A DNA stretch of 13,474 nucleotides from Jimgerdemannia flammicorona (taxonomy: Eukaryota; Mucoromycota; Endogonomycetes; Endogonales; Endogonaceae): NCBI GenBank assembly GCA_003990745.1, contig RBNI01004788.1, forward strand, positions 1-13,474, in the 5' to 3' direction. The number at the start of each line of letters is the position of its first letter. Positions within the stretch are counted from its first letter, which is position 1. A program made the position numbers and the translations under genes. The notes beneath the pieces are model-generated. The model did no database searches, was not told the origin of the DNA, and was given only the letters and a program-made list of their open reading frames with translations. Positions 1-8,392 of this stretch are shown here, piece by piece.

Positions 1-647
1 TATAATGGACTCATATCCTGCAGATTTTTATTGGAAGGGAACCTAGACTATATAGGCCAAAACCCTCCTCACCACTCACCAAGCACTACCCCCCCATTAA
101 CCTAGGCTAGCTATTGTCTAGCAGCTTGACTATGCCAGGCACAGCAGGGCCTAATTGGCCCATACCTCATTCTGCACACCATGCTCTCCCTACCACTAGG
201 GGAAATCCAACCATATGCCAATGACCGAAAGTATATACCTGAGAATTCAACGTATGTACAAGGCCATATCCGAGCTGAATAGAATAGCCTCTGCCACCCC
301 AAAGAGAATGACAGGCAAAGAAAAATCCTCATCAAAACACAACATGGTGGATAGGGCCTGGTTCTCCCAGTCGAGATAAGTAAAGGACTTATATGTGAGG
401 CAGGAGGAAACCCCCAATACCTCACTACTCAAGCCTGCGGGCCTCAATCACATTACCGTATCAGCTTCTGGTTCTAGTTAAGTATAGCCAAGATGCTTGA
501 AATGGGTAGCCTCAGGCCCCCAACCCCCCCTGATGACTGGGGCCCAACCCCACTATCTGCCAAAAGAAGCTGAGAGTGATACCTACCACCTAACTATACC
601 ATACCAATCAAAAGGTCCCACCGAAGTAGCACCTGCCCCAGCCCTGA
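1..647. other. CpG-poor C/A-rich sequence, no supported gene
   Basis: GC content is moderate but CpG is rare (six by eye to 480, a seventh at about 620). Short open stretches exist in several frames on both strands, including one at 425-111 on the minus strand. None shows a recognisable motif, start context or codon pattern. It is probably part of an old repeat that extends beyond the left edge. Confidence 0.5.
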
Positions 648-1064
648 CAACCACCCCCAGCCTGGCACCCTACTGGTTCATCGTTATCACCCTTCCTCCT
701 ATCTATGATGGTCATCTCCCCTCCCATCCTGATAACATCTGAAAAACAGTCACCTATGTCAGAACTGCACTTACTGGGAAGCTCATCAAAGCCAGAGGGC
801 CCCACCATAGATACCAAAGACCTGCAGATAACCTGCACTGAGCACTTGATGCCCAAGGTCAGCCAACTCCCTATATAGCCCAAGATACACCAAGACAACT
901 CCTTGTTGGTGATGGCAAAAGGAAGAAGGCACTGTACCAAAATGGGTATACTCCAGATGCAGCTGAAGGTACCAGAATCTGCGAAAAAGTAGAGGAAGCA
1001 CCAATCTGACACTAATAAAGGGGCACCTCATCACCATTGCCCTCCTCCCACCATGTCCCTGTAG
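648..1064 (+). pseudogene. Eroded plus-strand reading frame, unknown product
   Basis: A single plus-strand frame is protein-like from 648 to a TAG at 1062-1064, with only two internal stops, both TAG (876 and 990), as expected from CAG decay. It includes MSELHLLGSSSKPEGPTIDT (from 756) and a Lys/Gln-rich stretch after 880. No zinc knuckle, protease or polymerase motif is visible. The minus strand is also open across 1012-608 without a stop, so strand choice is uncertain. It may be a fragment of an old element protein. Confidence 0.25.
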
Positions 1065-1285
1065 GCACAGCAAACCAACCTGAGATAGAGGGGGTAATAA
1101 TAGGGGAAAGGGGACTCAGAAGGTCACCTACCAAACCTTGTGACTGGTAAGGTAGCGGAGAAAGGAGCAAATATTTAATATCTTTCAAAATAATAAAAAA
1201 GAGAAAAAAAACCTGAGGACTTGGCCTGGAGTTTGTGGTCCAAGTAGGGCAGTAGTCAGTAGAGTTGGTAGTAGCAGTGGAGGGA

Positions 1286-1770
1286 GTGTACAAAATTTGT
1301 GGCCCTTCACTAACAGTAAGAGGCAGCTCCAAGCTATTAGTACCTAGGTTAGTAGGCAGATTAGTGGGTGGGTAGATCAGTGGGTGGGTGCAGGGTTGAC
1401 AGAGAGAGTGTGCAAAATTTGTGACCCTCCACCAGCAGCAAGAGGCAGCCCCAAGCTGCAAGTGTCTGGGTCAGGGGGGTTGGCAGAGAGGGGGTAGGTG
1501 GAGGGAGCATGCAAAATTTGCAGCCCTCCACTAGCAGTGAGAGACAGCTTCAAGCTATCGTACCCAGGTTAGTGGGTGGGGTCAGTTGGCAGAGTCAGTG
1601 GGCATGGGGTTGGTGGAGAGAGCATACAAAATTTATGGCCCTCTATCAGTAGCAAGGGGCAGCCCCAAGCCATAAGTGTCCAGGATAGGTGGAGCAGGCA
1701 GAGGGAGTTTGCAAAATTTGTAGTCCTCTACCAGCAGCATAGAGGCAGCCCCAAGCTGCCAAGAAGTCTG
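1286..1770. repeat. Imperfect tandem repeat, five copies of about 85-122 bp
   Basis: Each unit carries CAAAATTTGT or a close variant (cores start at 1291, 1413, 1512, 1627 and 1712), then a CCCTCCACCAGCAGCAAGAG-like segment, then CAGCCCCAAGCTGC, then a variable GTGGGTGGGT/GGCAGAGAGAG segment. Spacing between cores is 122, 99, 115 and 85 bp, so the G-rich spacer has expanded and contracted. The open frames that cross this region follow from the repeat and are not annotated as genes. Confidence 0.8.
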
Positions 1771-1777
1771 AGTCCAG

Positions 1778-1877
1778 GTCAGAGGGTGCTTCTAGCAGTC
1801 AGAGAGTACTTCTGGTGGTCAGAGAGTGCTTCTGGTAGTCAGAGAGTGTTTCTGGTGGTTGGAAAGTACTTTCGGCA
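1778..1877. repeat. 20-bp minisatellite, five copies
   Basis: Five consecutive 20-bp units begin at 1778, 1798, 1818, 1838 and 1858, with consensus GTCAGAGAGTGCTTCTGGTG. The middle three are nearly identical and the outer two are more diverged. A partial sixth unit (GTCAAAGT) follows. It sits directly after the larger repeat above. Confidence 0.85.
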
Positions 1878-2041
1878 GTCAAAGTCTACCACAGATTCAG
1901 ACTCTATTATCAGTTTGAGTCCCACAGATACCCTGGTTCTGTGCTGTAGCACTGCACCAGTAGCACTACAGAGCAGGGCCAAGGGGCCAGTAGGGCTCTG
2001 CATAATGGCTAAACTAGTACTACAGAAGGAGTGCTCAGCCC

Positions 2042-2127
2042 AACCCCCTATAAAAGACTGCTCAATTTGCACAAAATGACTGCCTAACCCTCACAAAAGA
2101 TTGTCTAACTTTTACAAAAACTGCTCC
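2042..2127. repeat. Degenerate 21-22 bp tandem repeat, four copies
   Basis: Units at 2042-2063, 2064-2084, 2085-2105 and 2106-2127 share a TAACCC..ACAAAAGACTGCTC-like pattern. They lie just downstream (minus sense) of the final stop of the decayed gene model. Confidence 0.6.
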
Positions 2128-2570
2128 ACCCACTAGTCCCAGGTCTTGATAAGTCTATCATCTATTATAAGTACAACAACTATTGTATCTGAGCTCTCCT
2201 CGAAGGCAATGGTGCTATGATAGTCATGTGGTTAGAATAGGATGACTATGTTGACTGCAAATGGGATCTCAAAACTATAGGTGAGGTCATACCAGACTCT
2301 GCTACTATCCTCTCAGGTTGGGTCCTTCCTTTTCAGGATGTAAAACATTACTGGGGTGATATTGTTGTCTATATATGTGGGCAGAGAAATGTTATACCTG
2401 ATGTATCCTGATGTGATATGAGCATACAGTTGGGTGAACTCTTGGCCCAGGACCTCATACTACCAGGCTATACTAGTGGATATCTGCTCTTGGTCTAGTC
2501 CCAGGAGCCCTAGCTTAGAAATCTATCAAAACAAATGGCAACCAGTCAGTTCTTTTTATGTGCAGGGGGG

Positions 2571-2606
2571 CAGAAATCCCCTGGGCTACAGAAATCCCCT
2601 GGGCTG
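2571..2606. repeat. 18-bp tandem duplication
   Basis: CAGAAATCCCCTGGGCTA (2571-2588) is repeated with one change at 2589-2606. It lies inside the proposed fourth intron of the decayed gene, where an 18-bp duplication would not disturb the frame. Confidence 0.8.
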
Positions 2607-3376
2607 CAGTACCAAAAAAAGCAGAGCTCCTCACCTTATATAGTATGCTAAATTGTGCCAAGAATGTATATACAGCCATGCTGAGATCACCACCAAGCTG
2701 GTCTGCTATACACTCTACCAATCTGCTCAAAGAACCCCAGATCATAGCCACCATCACCATATAGACTGTGTCATACTTGTATGTAGTTTGCTCTTTGACA
2801 GTACTTCTAAAGTTCTGGTAGGAGTACAGAATCTTATATATCTCTGAAATTATATCAAAAAAAGTATATTGGCAAAGAGTGTGATTTATCTGGAGAGGAG
2901 TAAAAAAAAAGAAAAATGAGTGTAGAGGATTTCAGAACTTTGGAACCTACTCTTTGCCAGTATTACAGTATACTCAATTCTCATCCAAACTCTCTCTCCT
3001 TGCTTTTTTCACCCCCTCTTTTCTGCCATCTGGCATTTGACACAATTCTCACAAATCTTATTGATGTGGCAGTGAAGCTCATCACTGTAGAGGTTCCTTA
3101 CCACTATTGCAACCACCTCTCCATGTTCATTAATAAAGATATAGTTCTCTTCATCATTGGTTACTCCTGCTGGCCAATAGACCCCTTGGTCAAGAATGAT
3201 TGGCTCTGATTCAAATGTAGACCCCCAAGCCTTAATAATGATACTGGTACTGCTCATGCTAAATATCTTGCCCTTGAATTTCTCTATTTGATCAGACACC
3301 AGATATGGTTGAACTTAGATAACTTTGAACTCTCCTTTCTAATAGAACTGAGCCCTGATCTAAGAGACTGAGATAA

Positions 3377-3526
3377 GTATGCAGATGGGTTGTATGCAGA
3401 CAGGTTATGTGCAGATGAGTTGTGTGTGGATAGGTTGTGTACAGACAGGTTGCATGCAGACAGGTTGCATGCAGGCAGGTTGTATGTGGGTGGGTTGCAT
3501 GTGAATAGATTGTGTATAGGTGTGGG
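3377..3526. repeat. 15-bp minisatellite, about ten copies
   Basis: Ten head-to-tail 15-bp units start at 3377, each like GTATGCAGACAGGTT with transitions between copies. Read on the minus strand, the array is open and gives a five-residue repeat of the NLSAC / NLPAC / NLSAY type. In the gene model it lies in the 354-nt second intron, so translation is doubtful. Confidence 0.85.
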
Positions 3527-3610
3527 TGTTTTTTAGAGAGAAACTATATAAAAAATGAAGTTAAATAAAACATAGAGATGGGTATTTCAGAAAAAGAGTA
3601 TGAGTGAGTG

Positions 3611-3670
3611 AGTTGTATACTGATAAGTTATATGCTGATAAGTTATATGTATGAGTTGTATGAGTTGTAC
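3611..3670. repeat. Second, shorter array related to the 15-bp minisatellite
   Basis: Units GTATACTGATAAGTT and ATATGCTGATAAGTT, followed by shortened ATATGTATGAGTT and GTATGAGTT copies, resemble the 3377-3526 array in length and in their ..AGTT ends. The minus-strand frame differs from that of the larger array. It lies in the same proposed intron. Confidence 0.65.
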
Positions 3671-4012
3671 AAGATTGCTCATGAAGGCTTACTTCTATTC
3701 CTTTTGAGACCTCCACCATATGATACATTGACTCAACAGCTCAGCCACCAAAGGCATGCTCTGTAATATCTATCAACCTTTCTTCATCTTGATCAGATAT
3801 TGTGAATAAAGTCAGCAGATCTTACCATAGAGCTGTAGACTCTAAAAAACACATTAGGTAAATTGAGTTGTGCTGGAAAAATTTAAATAAACACAAGTAA
3901 ACAAGTGGCAGCCAAGTGAGCAACCTATATCTACTATCAGCTGCTCCAAAAAGGCTACCATATACATAGCTATAAGGTTTGTAAATTCTGAGATCTGAAG
4001 GGCTATCATAAG

Positions 4013-4120
4013 TTGTTGCCAGAATTCTCCCTCATCTCTACCATCACTACTGCCATTATCACTACCATTGCCATTACCACCATCATCGCTACCACTATCA
4101 CCACCACCATTGTCCCTTTG
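4013..4120. repeat. CAT/CCA-type trinucleotide-rich stretch
   Basis: The plus strand is a degenerate run of CAT, CAC and TAC triplets. On the minus strand it encodes the Gly/Asp/Ser/Asn-rich acidic segment of exon 1 of the decayed gene. The plus-strand open frame across it is a shadow of this repeat. Confidence 0.55.
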
Positions 4121-4279
4121 GCTCTTGATGAACAGCTTGTATGCTGCCCATATGAAAAAGAATCTAATATTGTCAGTAGAGAGTGTGTTTCTACCTCAAA
4201 TACTCCCTCTTTTAATGATCATTTATAGGGTAAAAAATAAGTAGACTGGACCAATATACAAATTAAGGACTATTGTTTT

Positions 4280-4440
4280 GTTTATTCATAAATGCAGCAG
4301 GAAAGAACAAAGAAAAAGAATAAAGAAAAGAACAAAAGAAGAGAGAAAACAAAAGGAAAAGATAATGTCACTAAAGTGTGGTAGAAAAAAAAAAACAAGA
4401 ATGAAATGAACAAAAGAAAGGGTGATGTTACCAAAGATTT
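4280..4440 (-). promoter_or_regulatory. Pyrimidine-rich tract upstream of the decayed gene
   Basis: The plus strand is almost pure A/G here, so the minus strand is a long C/T-rich tract ending about 60 bp before the ATG at 4222. CT-rich tracts just upstream of the start are common in fungal promoters. The position fits the minus-strand gene model, but composition alone cannot prove promoter activity. Confidence 0.3.
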
Positions 4441-4444
4441 CATT

Positions 4445-4487
4445 CAATCTAGATAGATCAATCTAGATAGATCAATCCAGATCAGAT
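4445..4487. repeat. 14-bp tandem repeat, three copies
   Basis: CAATCTAGATAGAT occurs at 4445-4458 and 4459-4472, followed by a diverged third copy beginning CAATCCAGATCAGAT at 4473. Confidence 0.75.
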
Positions 4488-4999
4488 TACAAGACCAATC
4501 CAAGTTGATTTGAATCCATTATATGACAAATCTGAATTGAATCTCATCTGAATCAACTCCATCTATTTGGAGTACTAATATCAGCATCAGAGAGATCATT
4601 ATCTTCTACTTCATCATTATTAAACCAGATTATATCATAGATATCCTTTATGATATATCTAACTTGGGGCATTTGCAGAATATAGTTGTTGAGATTCTAT
4701 CTATAGTTTGAATATACTTAATATACTTATGATTAAGTTCTTATACTATATTATCAATTTGGCTATAAGATAGAGTAACAATTATTTTAGTAGTAGTAAC
4801 TCAGAGATAGAGAATAAAGGTGCTATACTCATAGAAGAGTTTTCAGTATTTATATGTAATGAGTTTCTGGTATTGAGATATCTGGGTAATATCTGTATTA
4901 TAGTGGTGTTCAATCATGTTCTAAGAGGCAGTCAATCTGGTAGTAGCTTGAGATTTATCTGATTTAGTAGGCTTCACTAAGTATGTTCAGAGTATTCTA

Positions 5000-5059
<60 letters not shown>

Positions 5060-5420
5060 GTCAGAGTATTCCATTAGGCTTCTACAAAGTAGAGAGGTGC
5101 TAGGCTATAGATATTCATGAGAGACAGAGGGGGTATAGCTTGGTTGACAATAGCATTCCAAATATTAGTACAGATATAGTTATAGATCTCAGTGATCATG
5201 TTTGTATATATGTTTAAGAGTTGGAGTTATTTATTTAGTTTGTTATAGTTCTCTATTTTAACATATCTGAGTACTCAGTATATATATATTCAGTTCTAAT
5301 TAGTAAGACTCTGTTTATATAAATCTTGTATTCTATAACTTTGAGTTGACTTAGCTTTGTGTACTATGACTTTAGTTTGACTCGGCTTCATAATCTTGTA
5401 GGTGATTTCCAGATTTGTTC
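4488..5420. other. AT-rich decayed DNA without a supported gene
   Basis: Apart from the T55 tract, this stretch is AT-rich with frequent stops in all frames and only one CpG that I can find (near 5383). I see no convincing coding block. Confidence 0.5.
4987..5071. mobile_element. T55 tract flanked by an 11-bp direct repeat, possible retroposition scar
   Basis: An uninterrupted run of 55 T (5002-5056) is bracketed by TCAGAGTATTC at 4987-4997 and 5061-5071. Only TATC and ATAG separate the run from the repeats. Direct repeats around a homopolymer are what a poly(A)-primed insertion (minus-oriented, truncated to its tail) would leave. Local duplication followed by slippage is an alternative, and no element body is present. 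Confidence 0.4.
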
Positions 5421-5484
5421 AGAGGTTACATGTAATTTCAGTAGCTTGTTCTGAGGGTAACATGTGATTTCAGTGGCTTGGAGG
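5421..5484. repeat. Two tandem copies of a 32-bp unit
   Basis: TTACATGTAATTTCAGTAGC (from 5426) is followed 32 bp later by a copy reading TAACATGTGATTTCAGTGGC, with GAGGTTA-like sequence at the joins. Confidence 0.65.
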
Positions 5485-6000
5485 TTATGTGCTTATATAA
5501 CAAGTCAAATTTCAAGATAAGATACTGATTATACCAGAGTATAGAATGCTTATCAATATAGAGCAGATCAAACAGATTATTAAAGTAGTTGGCAGTATGA
5601 ATATTATAGTATATATAGAGCATATTGAGAAATACCAATTTTCTAAAGTAATGCAACTGAAGGAATATATATCTGAAATGTATTTAATGTCTCTTTAGGT
5701 ACTTAATATAAATTATCTTATCTATAAAAATTATTCTCTCCTCAGTACAGAAGCTATAAAAGTTTAAAATCTCATATAGAACTTATAGCTACTATAAATA
5801 TTAGATATAAAGTCAAACTAAGTAAGTAAGTACCATTTGAGTTATATATATAATAATATATATATCTAATTACTAAACTTCAGATAATCAACTACTGTAG
5901 TTGTCTCAAATATCTTTATTCTGAAGATACTTATAATACTGAGAATCTTTTAAGCCTTTTTTAAAAGTTCAAGCTTTTGCTCACAGTCTCTTTTTAAAGA
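5485..6000. other. AT-rich decayed DNA without a supported gene
   Basis: A minus-strand frame is open at 5656-5438 (72 codons) but shows no motif and is rich in Tyr/Leu/Ile, as any AT-rich frame would be. The rest has dense stops. A short AGTA repeat occurs near 5821. Confidence 0.45.
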
Positions 6001-6575
6001 AGCTTCTAGAGAAAAACAGAGAAAAATTAAGCAATTGAAAAATAGAGTGAGCAGAGCAAAGTTATAAATCAGAATGAGCAAAAGTATATCTAGAGAAATA
6101 AAAGAGTATAGGTGAGTAAGTAAGCAGTGTTTTAAATAAAGTAAAGTTATAAATCAGAATAGAGAGCAAATATATATCTTGAGTAGATACTGATAGTAGG
6201 TAGAGATAGAAAGTTGAACAAGTTGGACAGGTAATAACAAGATAGTAAAGCAAGAGTAAGTGAGTGAGTAATTTAGAAATAGATAGGATATAGTATGAGT
6301 AGATGATAGTAATAAAGATATAGATAAATAATAATATAGAAAAGTGTAAAGTAACATGAATGAAAGAATAATAGAGTATGATATAGTATAAGTAGATAAT
6401 GATAACAAGGATGCAGATAAATGTAGACATATAGTAGTCAGTTGAGAGTAGCAAAATGAGAATAGGAGTAAGAATAAGAAGGTGCATATAGATAGAGTAA
6501 TGATATTAGATATAGATGATATATGGTAGAGTAAGAGCAAGTAAGCAATTAAGAAATAGAAGATGAGTGAAATAA
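6001..6575. repeat. Purine-rich region with imperfect 85-94 bp tandem repeats
   Basis: The plus strand is strongly A/G-rich. AAAGTTATAAATCAGAAT recurs about 84 bp apart (near 6058 and 6142). A GATATAGTATGAGTAGATGA segment near 6287 recurs with changes near 6381. Because stops are rare on the complementary C/T-rich strand, two long overlapping minus-strand frames (6487-6062 and 6540-6154) appear; their Leu/Ile/Tyr/Ser composition is that of the repeat and I do not call them genes. Confidence 0.6.
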
Positions 6576-6693
6576 ACCCAGAAGTATCACTTTTTTATTA
6601 CTCACCAATTAGCAGCTTAATGATGATATAGATATAGTCATCAGTAAGTTTTTTAGAGAAGTATATTGATAATCTTTATATTGAGAGTAATTT

Positions 6694-6921
6694 TTGAATA
6701 CTCTTGGCTTCATTATCTTTGAACATAAGCTATTCAAGTATATTGTTGGTATTATTATTAAGAGAAATAGAGACCCTCTAGAGCATAAATTCATCAGCAT
6801 TGGTATTTTTGAAATGATTCAATTTTTCTTATATGATCTGTTTCTTGAGAGATCCAATAAGTTGAGATCTCACAATCTTAATAGAAAAAGTATGTTTGAT
6901 AGTAGGAGTATTACTATATAA
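6694..6921 (+). pseudogene. Open plus-strand block, unknown, possibly decayed coding sequence
   Basis: The frame is open for 75 codons and includes FEHKLFKYIVGIIIKRNRD followed by a charged, less AT-biased stretch ending NRKSMFDSRSITI. Upstream the same frame is broken by several stops. No domain is recognised, and it is short enough to be chance. Confidence 0.2.
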
Positions 6922-6962
6922 TAAATAGTTGAGTTCAATATTGACCATACTATACTATTTCT

Positions 6963-7361
6963 TTATAGAGAATAATCATACTTAACTAATAAAGAGCTTA
7001 TTGATAAAAATTCTAAAATAATATTATAATAGTATATCTTTACTGTTATAGTAATTGTACTCTTTAAATTAATAATCCTTGATATTAATAACTTAAAGAT
7101 ACTTATGTCAGATGTCTGTAGCTTGAGGAAGTAGCTATCTTAATACCTAAGTACTGTCTGTTGTACTTTTAATTAATCTAGTCTCCTTTTGGTAAACTTG
7201 GATAATAATTTGGCAATCACAGACTTTAATTCTTTAAAGTCTAAGTCTTTTAGTATATCCTTCTTAGATATAGTCTAGTTCTGATAATTATATTTATATT
7301 CTTCAGAGTTCAAGTATTTATAGAGTTCAGGATATCTAATTTTAGATGTGGTCTTTTTAGT
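6963..7361 (-). pseudogene. Decayed minus-strand coding block, unknown
   Basis: One frame runs 133 codons from 7361 to a TAA at 6965-6963 with three internal stops (TAG 7277, TAA 7175, TAA 7142), each reachable from CAG or CAA by C-to-T change. The text is Lys/Leu-rich and protein-like, for example KDLDFKELKSVIAKLLSKF and LKLQTSDISIFKLLISRI. No family is recognised. Related open text continues upstream on the same strand to about 7440. Confidence 0.35.
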
Positions 7362-7561
7362 CTAAGTTATTTAGAGACTTATCTATATATTATAGACTTT
7401 AAGTCTTAATTGATCTCTTTTTAATTTTGTGTAAATTCTGTCCTTATTGAGTTGCTTACTTAGGAGTATTTATATATTTTTAAGGACTTTATATATTGAC
7501 TGACTATTGGCTAAAAGATATAAGACAGAAATTTGCTAAAAATGATGTAAAGTTATATTAT

Positions 7562-7690
7562 AATAGTATCATCACAAAGTCATAATGATACTATTTAATG
7601 ATATTATTTTCATATGCTATTTATGAAGTAATGTTCTGAATTTCAACTAAGACTTTGTGATGTAGTATTTCATTACATCATATAGTAGTA
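7562..7690. repeat. Nested inverted repeats, MITE-like hairpin region
   Basis: AATAGTATCAT (7562-7572) pairs perfectly with ATGATACTATT (7585-7595) around a 12-nt loop. CATCACAAAGTC (7570-7581) pairs perfectly with GACTTTGTGATG (7651-7662), giving a 93-bp inverted-repeat unit. A further 7-bp stem, TGATGTA/TACATCA, follows at about 7658-7680. Terminal inverted repeats around a short AT-rich core suit a small non-autonomous DNA transposon, but I see no clear target-site duplication. Confidence 0.45.
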
Positions 7691-7706
7691 ATAAACTTCG
7701 GTATAA

Positions 7707-7892
7707 GAGGTTGGGGGTCTTTCATCTGATTCTGTTTCAGATAAGGAAGAGGTTAGCTCTTCTGAGCTAGCTTCTGATCTTGTAATCTCAGATGATGTAG
7801 TAGACTAGTCAGAGACTAGTCTGATATTTAAGAGGACAGGAAAGCCAGGTAGCCAGGTGCTGATAGGGATAGAGACTTATATAATTGATTTT
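7707..7892 (+). pseudogene. Decayed Ser/Asp/Glu-rich plus-strand block, unknown
   Basis: The frame is open for 62 codons apart from one TAG (7806). It begins EVGGLSSDSVSDKEEVSSSE and continues with acidic, serine-rich text, then a more basic KRTGKPGSQVLIGIE. It resembles a disordered N-terminal region. A perfect 9-bp inverted repeat, AGACTAGTC/GACTAGTCT (7802-7822), overlaps it. Confidence 0.3.
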
Positions 7893-7936
7893 TAAAAGAG
7901 ATCAATGATAGAGTTGAATATTTTATTTTTATATGA

Positions 7937-8392
7937 CCAAGTATCATCATTATGATAGTCTTAAAGGTTAAAGTTATTTATAAGATCTAACTCTACTTAT
8001 ATTGTATAGATGTCATTGAGGCTACCAATTTTAACAAGGGATATCCCTTATATACCACTAATGGCAAAGAGTATTTTTCTGAACAATTAGTAAGTATGGA
8101 GCAAAATATACTATCTAAATATAGAGATATTATATTTATTCAGAATTTCTGAAGTATTCATACCACTTCTGATAATAAGTCTACCTGTCTGGTAGTTTCT
8201 CAATATCATGAAGTATCTGGTGACCTGTTGCATTTTTGATACAACTTTATCAGTAGCTTATAAATACTGCTTAAGATCATAGATATCTATATCAATATAT
8301 TCCCAAGAGAACTAATGTTGATGGTCAAAGACAGTATTCCAGAGTACCTGGTAGACATGTTCAGAGGGTGTAGATATAATTTGTTTATGTCT
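7937..8392 (+). pseudogene. Decayed plus-strand coding block, unknown
   Basis: One frame covers 152 codons with four internal stops: TAA 7988, TGA 8150, TGA 8237 and TAA 8261. All are one C-to-T step from a sense codon. Readable text includes CIDVIEATNFNKGYPLYTTN and LMVKDSIPEYLVDMFRG. It follows the acidic block above after a change of frame, so both may belong to one eroded protein. No family is recognised. Confidence 0.35.

Larger units (their letters stand above)
2133..4222 (-). pseudogene. Decayed five-exon gene of unknown family, all introns phase 0
   Basis: Reconstructed exons: 4222-3935 (96 codons), 3872-3693 (60), 3338-3102 (79), 2889-2635 (85) and 2522-2136 (129), then TAG at 2135-2133. 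The introns are 3934-3873 (GTAGAT..CCAG), 3692-3339 (GTAAGC..TTAG), 3101-2890 (GTAAGG..CCAG after a pyrimidine tract) and 2634-2523 (GTGAGG..ATAG); all fall between codons. Six internal stops remain: TGA 4198, TAA 3824, TGA 3743, TAA 3317, TGA 2315 and TAA 2234 (first bases). Each is one C-to-T step from CGA or CAA. The conceptual product has a Gly/Ser/Asp/Asn-rich acidic stretch in exon 1, a segment reading ISDQDEERLIDITEHAF in exon 2, GVYWPAGVTNDEENYIF in exon 3, a fully open hydrophobic exon 4 and YIDNNITPVMFYILKRKDPT in exon 5. I do not recognise a domain. It could be an accessory or transposase-like gene of a mobile element, or an inactivated lineage-specific gene. The exon model is inference; the open blocks are directly visible. 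Confidence 0.6.

Noticed and set aside
1012..1461. 149-codon minus-strand frame
   Set aside because: It runs through the G-rich ~100-bp tandem repeat and low-complexity A-rich sequence, and gives repetitive text such as TNLPTNLGTN with no motif.
1576..2079. 167-codon plus-strand frame
   Set aside because: It crosses two minisatellites, and its repeated VREYFWW-like text is the 20-bp repeat read in shifting frames.
2916..3209. 97-codon plus-strand frame
   Set aside because: It overlaps the third exon and third intron of the minus-strand gene model, whose reading is more protein-like and has splice support.
4013..4228. Plus-strand frame rich in Thr/Ile
   Set aside because: It is the shadow of the trinucleotide repeat that encodes the acidic Gly/Asp stretch on the minus strand.
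6062..6540. Two long overlapping minus-strand frames (141 and 128 codons) rich in Leu, Ile, Tyr and Ser, resembling membrane proteins
   Set aside because: They lie opposite a purine-rich tandem repeat in which stop codons are rare on the complementary strand. Both frames are open at once, and their composition mirrors the repeat.
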